Origin: CAVVSD01 sp963757125
GTDB taxonomy: Bacteria > Actinomycetota > Thermoleophilia > Solirubrobacterales > Solirubrobacteraceae
NCBI GenBank assembly: GCA_963757125.1
Contig: CAVWQP010000005.1
Span: 362,732-426,731, forward strand
Direction of reading: 5' to 3'
DNA length: 64,000 bases
Below, piece by piece: positions 59,945 through 64,000 of this stretch; within the stretch, counting starts at the first letter, position 1, and each line of letters begins with the position of its first letter. Position numbers and translations under genes: made by a program. The notes under the pieces were generated by a model. That model had not been told where the DNA came from, ran no database searches, and saw only the letters and a list, made by a program, of their open reading frames with translations.

Positions 59945-60965
59945 CTCCGACCGGGATGCGCTGCACAACCTCGAAGCGCGCGGGATGGGATTCGGGCGGC
60001 GCCGGCTCGCTGAGGAACCCGCGGACCGTCCCCTCGACGATGCACGCGCGCTGCACGAGGCTGAACACCGCGTCACCCACGCTGCGCCTGCGGGCCGCAT
60101 GGATGCCGACCGTGCTCGTGAGGGCGGTCGCCCAGAGCGCGAAGGGCCACCAGCGGCGCGCGCCGACGCCGGTCGCAAGCGCACCGGCACCGGCGAGCAG
60201 CCCGAGTCCCGGGGCGATTCCGTAGCCGCGCTCGCGGAGGTACGTCCGCCCGAGCGGCGTGCCGACGTGTTGGCGGATGACCTGGCCCATGCCCTCGTAG
60301 AGGCGGCGCCGACGCCGCGCCAGCAGGGTCCCGACCGTGCGCGCGGGCGTCGAGTAGTGCAACGCGATGGGCGTGTCGAGGTGCAGCACGCGATGTCCGG
60401 CATCGCGGATGCGCAGGCACAGCTCCGGCTCCTCCTCGGAGCGCAGGAAGGGGTGGAAGGAGCCGGTCGCCGCGAGCACGCTGCGCCGATGCAGCGCCGC
60501 GCCGCCGGTGTTCGTGATCTCCCTCGGAACTGGCTCCCTGCGCCACGCCGCCACGACGTCTTCGGGCCAGTGCCCGGTCGTGCCGGGCGTGCGCACCGGC
60601 ACATCGACGACGGTTCCCGCCACCGCGGCCACGTCGGGCCGCTCGTCCAGCGTCCGCAGCGCACGGCCGAGCCAGCCCGGACAGAGCTCCATGTCGCCGT
60701 CGAGGAACAGCACGAGGTCGCCGGTGGTCTCGCGGCCTCCGACCCACCGGCCGAGCGCAGCCGTCAAGGGCTGGTCGGGAAGCAGACGCAGCACCCCGAT
60801 CGGATGCTGCGCGGCCCGCTCCGGGGTGCCGTCCTCCGAGCCGGAGTCGACGAGCAGGACGTCCGCAGTGGGAACGTCCTCTATCTCCCGGAGCACGGAG
60901 CCCAGGAGCCGGTCCACGTTCCAGACCTGGTTCTTCGTGATGATGACGACGGACAGGTCGGTCAT
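59913..60965 (-). CDS. Family 2 glycosyltransferase, membrane-associated
   Basis: A 350-aa GT2 enzyme: DLSVVIITKNQVWNVDRLLGSVL, VLLVDSGSEDGTPERA (nucleotide-sugar Asp), GDLVLFLDGDMELCPGWLGRAL (the D-x-D motif) and TNTGGAALHRRSVLAATGSFHPFLRSEEEPELCLRIRDAG (acceptor-side E-E-x-E). A C-terminal part has two probable spans (LGLLAGAGALATGVGARRWWPFALWATALTSTVGIHAA). ATG 60965 overlaps the upstream O-antigen-ligase-like stop (ATGA), so they are coupled. Confidence 0.9.
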   Translation of the reverse strand: MTDLSVVIITKNQVWNVDRLLGSVLREIEDVPTADVLLVDSGSEDGTPERAAQHPIGVLRLLPDQPLTAALGRWVGGRETTGDLVLFLDGDMELCPGWLGRALRTLDERPDVAAVAGTVVDVPVRTPGTTGHWPEDVVAAWRREPVPREITNTGGAALHRRSVLAATGSFHPFLRSEEEPELCLRIRDAGHRVLHLDTPIALHYSTPARTVGTLLARRRRRLYEGMGQVIRQHVGTPLGRTYLRERGYGIAPGLGLLAGAGALATGVGARRWWPFALWATALTSTVGIHAARRRSVGDAVFSLVQRACIVEGTVRGFLSEPAPPESHPARFEVVQRIPVGVSTTTHRRAP

Positions 60966-62467
60966 CGCCGGATCCCCCTGCCCGCCACCTTCATCACGGG
61001 TGCCGCGAGGACACCTCCGGCGATCCAGAGCGCTTGGTTCGGCGGTCGCGCCAGGAAGATGTCGAAGTTCATGTGCACGGCCATGCCCGCCACGGCTGCG
61101 GCCAGCCCGATCGCCGCTCCGGACACGAGCGGGTCCGGATGGTGGCGGGCGCGCCATCCGTTGCGCACGGTCGTCAGGAGGAACAGGACGAAGGCGACGA
61201 GCGCGCCGATGCCCGCCTCCGTCCAGATCAGCAGGTAGCGGTTGTGGACGACGTTGAGCCAGTCCGAGGAGAACTCGGGGCCGGTGTAATGCGGCAGCGC
61301 GACGATGAAGTTGTTCGCCCCGAGCCCGAACAGCGGATGGTCGCGGATCATGTTCAGGGAGATCTCTATGAGCGGCACGCGACCCGATGCGGCGCCATGG
61401 TCGTCGCCGAGCAGCCGCCCCACGATCAAGCCGGACAGCGGGATCAGCACGACGACGACCACCACCGCCGCTGTGACACGGGCGCGGCGCGACAGCCGCC
61501 GGCGGCTCGACCCGCGCGAGCCCAGCACCACGACGAACATGGCGACGACGAAGGCGATCCAGCCGCCACGTGAGAGCGTCAGCCCGAGGGCGATCAACCC
61601 GAGCACACAGCCCGCGAGCGCGAGCCGCCGCAGCCCCTTCGGGACGGAGCTCATGAAGATGGCGATCGCCAGCGGGACCATGAACGCGAAGTAGCTGCCG
61701 GCCGCGTTGGGCGCCCCGAAGGTGCCCGCCAGGCGTCCCGGATCGGGCGCGGAGGTGAGGGCGACCGCCCCGGTGCCCGTCGTCACGGCGTGATGGCCCG
61801 GGCGCAGATCAGCCCCCGTCGCGAACATGAGCAGCGCGACGAGGCTCTCCAGGCACAACCCCGCGAGAAGCGCGGTGACGATGAGGGAGACGTCGCCGCG
61901 GCTCCGCACCGTGCTCGCGAGGTAGACGAGCAGCAGCGTGAGCTGCGCGAACATGTTGATCTCGAAGCCGGCCAGCGTGCTGTCCTGCGCGACCCGCAGC
62001 GACAGCACCAGGAGCGCCAGGAACACGAGCGGGATCGCGGCGGCCCTCAGCCGGGGCCGCCAGTCGCGCGCGTCGCGTCCGACGAGCAGCCGTGCCGCCC
62101 ACGCCAGGTAGAGCCCCACGATCGCGACGGTCGTCAGGGAGAGCGTCCAGCCGCTGAGGGCACTGAGCGCCGCCACATCGTCGCGATAGCCCGGATTCAC
62201 GTCGAACTGCAGCGGTATGTCGATGACGACGAGGGCGATCAGGAGCCGGCGCACGCTCCCGAACAGCGCAGCAGCCGCGGGCAGCGCGAGGGCGGCCGAC
62301 GCGAGGCCGATCATGAACGGGCTCGACGTCGCCGAGGCCCCCGCGATCGCTCCGGCCATCGACCCCGCGACGAGCACGAGAACGACCTCGGTCCGGCGCG
62401 GCAGCCGCGCGCCACGCGGGAGGCCGCGCAGCGCGTCGACCCGGGCCATGGGCTGCGCCGCGCTCAC
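60962..62467 (-). CDS. O-antigen ligase/polymerase-like membrane protein
   Basis: A 501-aa protein with about twelve spans. The long extracytoplasmic loop with LIEISLNMIRDHPLFGLGANNFIVALPHYTGPEFSSDWLNVVHNRYLLIWTEAGIGALVAFV is the Wzy/WaaL signature (P-L-x-G-x-G-x-N-x-F, V-H-N-x-Y-L). LTLSRGGWIAFVVAMFVVV is the conserved L-S-R-G-x-W helix. It probably polymerises or attaches the repeat unit. It is coupled by a four-base overlap to both neighbours: its stop with the GT2 gene and its start with the DegT gene. Confidence 0.9.
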   Translation of the reverse strand: MSAAQPMARVDALRGLPRGARLPRRTEVVLVLVAGSMAGAIAGASATSSPFMIGLASAALALPAAAALFGSVRRLLIALVVIDIPLQFDVNPGYRDDVAALSALSGWTLSLTTVAIVGLYLAWAARLLVGRDARDWRPRLRAAAIPLVFLALLVLSLRVAQDSTLAGFEINMFAQLTLLLVYLASTVRSRGDVSLIVTALLAGLCLESLVALLMFATGADLRPGHHAVTTGTGAVALTSAPDPGRLAGTFGAPNAAGSYFAFMVPLAIAIFMSSVPKGLRRLALAGCVLGLIALGLTLSRGGWIAFVVAMFVVVLGSRGSSRRRLSRRARVTAAVVVVVVLIPLSGLIVGRLLGDDHGAASGRVPLIEISLNMIRDHPLFGLGANNFIVALPHYTGPEFSSDWLNVVHNRYLLIWTEAGIGALVAFVLFLLTTVRNGWRARHHPDPLVSGAAIGLAAAVAGMAVHMNFDIFLARPPNQALWIAGGVLAAPVMKVAGRGIRR

Positions 62468-63596
62468 CGCCCGGCCGCGATCTCCGTCGTCCCGGTCGAC
62501 GCGACCGTCCGTGTGACGGCGTCGACGACCTCCTCGACGAGCTCGCGCGTGAGCTCGGGGTACATCGGCAGCGACAGCAGCTCGCCGGCGATCCGTTCCG
62601 TGACCGGGAAGCTGCCGGGACCGAGGCCGAGCTCCGCGTACGCAGGCTGCAGATGGATCGGGATGGGGTAGTGGATGCCGGTCTGGATGCCCTCTGCGCC
62701 GAGCGCGGCCCGCATCTCGTCACGGCGTTCGACACGCACCACGTAGAGATGCCAGACCGCCTCGACGTGATCCGCCGCGGCCGGTGCGATCAGGTCGACG
62801 TCGGCGAGCAGCGCCCCAAGAGGTCCGCGTGGCAGCGGCGGAGGCCGGCCCACGCGTCGAGGTGGCGCAGCTTGATCCGTAGGAGCGCCGCCTGCAGGGT
62901 GTCGAGGCGTCGGTTGAACCCCTTCTCGACGTGGACGTACTTCTCGCGCTGGCCGTAGTTGCGCAGCACATGGAGCGCGTCGCGCAGCCGTTCGTCGGCG
63001 GTGACGATCGCGCCACCTTCGCCGAACGCCCCGAGGTTCTTCGCGGGGTAGAAGCTGAACGCCGCGGCGTGTCCGAGCGAGCCGGCACGGCGACCGCGAT
63101 ACCGCGCACCGTGCGCCTGGGCAGCGTCTTCGACGACGAGCAGCCCGTTGGCCTCGGCGATCGACATGATCGCGTCCATCTCCGCCGGGTGTCCGTACAG
63201 GTGGACCGGCACGATGGCCGCCGTCCTCGGGGTGATCGCTGCGGCGACCTGGTCCGGGTCGAGCGCGTGGGTCTCGGGATCGACGTCGACGAGGACGGGC
63301 GTCGCACCGGCGTGCGAGATGGCGAGCACCGTCGCGATGAACGTGTTCGCCGCAGTGATGACCTCGTCGCCCGGACCGACGCCCGCCGCCCGCAGCACGA
63401 GCTCCAGGGCCGACAGCCCCGAGTCGACGCCGATGGCGTAGGGCACGTCGCAGTACGCGGCGAAGTCCTGCTCGAACGCCTCGACCTCCGCGCCCAGGAT
63501 CCAGTCGGTCCGCGAGAGAGCGATCCGGAACGCATCCTGCAGCTCGCCCTCCAGGGCGCGCTGCTGGATCGCAAGGTCAACGAACGGGACCGGCAA
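62464..63596 (-). CDS. DegT/DnrJ/EryC1-family sugar aminotransferase, frameshifted
   Basis: A PLP-dependent sugar aminotransferase, 377 aa when corrected. PVPFVDLAIQQRALEGELQDAFRIALSRTDWILGAEVEAFEQDFAAYCDVPYAIGVDSGLSALELVLRAAGVGPGDEVITAANTFIATVLAI and VEDAAQAHGARYRGRRAGSLGHAAAFSFYPAKNLGAFGEGGAIV (PLP lysine in Pro-Ala-Lys-Asn-Leu) are diagnostic. A missing base near 62827 ends that frame; the next frame resumes GALLADVDLIAPAAADHVEAVWHLYVVRVERR, with YPIPIHLQPAY near the end. It matches WlbC/WbpE, which aminates a 3-keto-sugar nucleotide. TTG at 63596 is the start. Confidence 0.9.
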
Positions 63597-64000
63597 CTTC
63601 CTGCTCCAGTCGTGCGTCGGATCCGTGCTCCACGGTGACGGGCGCGCCGTTGTTCGCGCGCGACTGCTCGACCGCCTGCATCACGGCCACCACATCGCGC
63701 CCGTCCCGCCCGGACGTCTGCGGGCGATCGCCACGGCGGACGCAGTGCAGGAAGTGGCCCGTGAGGTGCTTCAGCGGCTCCGTCCCGGCCACGACCGGGC
63801 TCGTGATGTCGCCCTCGCGGATCTGGAGGTGGTGCTCACCGAAGGTCGTCGGCTCGTCGTCCGGGTCGGCCTTGACGCCACGGTCGAATACCCGTACGCG
63901 TTCGACGACGTCGAGGTCGTTGAAGGCGATGCGGCGATCGCTGCCGACGACGACGAACTCGCGCACCTTGTGGGGATCCGCCCAGCTCACGTGGATGTGG
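63577..64000 (-). CDS. Gfo/Idh/MocA-family oxidoreductase, C-terminal part (cut by window edge)
   Basis: Only the 3' part is in the window; translation enters at the right edge as HIHVSWADPHKVREFVVVGSDRRIAFNDLD and runs to the stop at 63577. The sequence is the C-terminal beta-sheet domain of Gfo/Idh/MocA dehydrogenases (HLQIREGDITSPVVAGTEPLKHLTGHFLHCVRRGDRPQTSGRDGRDVVAVMQAVEQSRANNGAPVTV). With the DegT aminotransferase downstream and the WlbB-like acetyltransferase, this is probably the WlbA-type 3-dehydrogenase of UDP-GlcNAc3NAcA synthesis. It overlaps the DegT gene start by 20 bases. Confidence 0.87.
   Translation of the reverse strand, partial: HIHVSWADPHKVREFVVVGSDRRIAFNDLDVVERVRVFDRGVKADPDDEPTTFGEHHLQIREGDITSPVVAGTEPLKHLTGHFLHCVRRGDRPQTSGRDGRDVVAVMQAVEQSRANNGAPVTVEHGSDARLEQEVAGPVR

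Overview
The window is very GC-rich, densely packed bacterial chromosome. It fits a Thermoleophilia/Solirubrobacterales-type actinobacterium (inference). The signs are GuaB3 beside GuaA, a MurI/RNase PH/RdgB run, PucR and AbiEi-DUF559 proteins, DUF427 and DUF1802 genes, frequent GTG/TTG starts, and one- to four-base stop/start overlaps. I see no tRNA, rRNA, CRISPR array, insertion sequence or prophage, and no gene-free stretch longer than about 210 bases.

Layout. (1) 58-9290: a respiratory island with two different haem-copper oxidases. The first set is coxB1-coxA1-ctaB plus two small membrane proteins. An AraC-type regulator with a palindrome-rich leader follows. The second set is coxB2 (with a fused cytochrome c), coxA2, a tandem Rossmann-like protein, coxC and a 38-aa membrane peptide. 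CoxA1 has the GHPEVY motif of A1-type oxidases; CoxA2 has the YSHPAVY motif of A2-type oxidases. (2) 9335-12852: DUF427 protein, SDR enzyme, a lipoprotein joining a cytochrome c to a cupredoxin, and a ferredoxin-reductase-like protein with a sulfite-oxidase-fold molybdoenzyme. (3) 12862-20281: glycosyltransferase, HD-GYP protein, zinc-ribbon protein, lipoprotein, secreted protein, class III aminotransferase, hydrolase and M28 peptidase. (4) 20268-36877: a long minus-strand housekeeping run, listed in ascending coordinates: cca, alr, nnr, acpS, glmS, glmM, rpsI, rplM, acyl-CoA dehydrogenase, guaA, guaB3, a 1-phosphofructokinase, D,D-carboxypeptidase, LysM protein and pyrF. (5) 36965-44356: AbiEi/DUF559 protein, rdgB, rph, murI, Flp-like pilin, two zinc-ribbon proteins, HDAC-fold deacetylase and nadB. 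(6) 44522-53137: hypothetical proteins, an HIBADH-like dehydrogenase, DUF1802, desaturase with divergent PucR, JAMM protease-tatA-cysM, xylulokinase and ECF sigma factor. (7) 53167-64000: a surface-polysaccharide locus.

How they work together. The respiratory island supplies two terminal oxidases, haem O synthesis and a likely periplasmic electron carrier. The housekeeping run groups envelope precursor genes (alr, murI, glmS, glmM, D,D-carboxypeptidase) with purine and pyrimidine synthesis. The final locus encodes an initiating sugar-phosphate transferase, glycosyltransferases, a flippase and an O-antigen-ligase-like polymerase. It also carries an oxidoreductase/aminotransferase/acetyltransferase trio typical of UDP-diacetamido-sugar synthesis.

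Sequence quality. At least twelve genes or gene parts are interrupted by single-base frameshifts where both halves align cleanly to one protein family. Six or seven of these fall between 5640 and 7800. Sequencing or assembly error is the simplest explanation, so those genes are described in their frame-corrected form.
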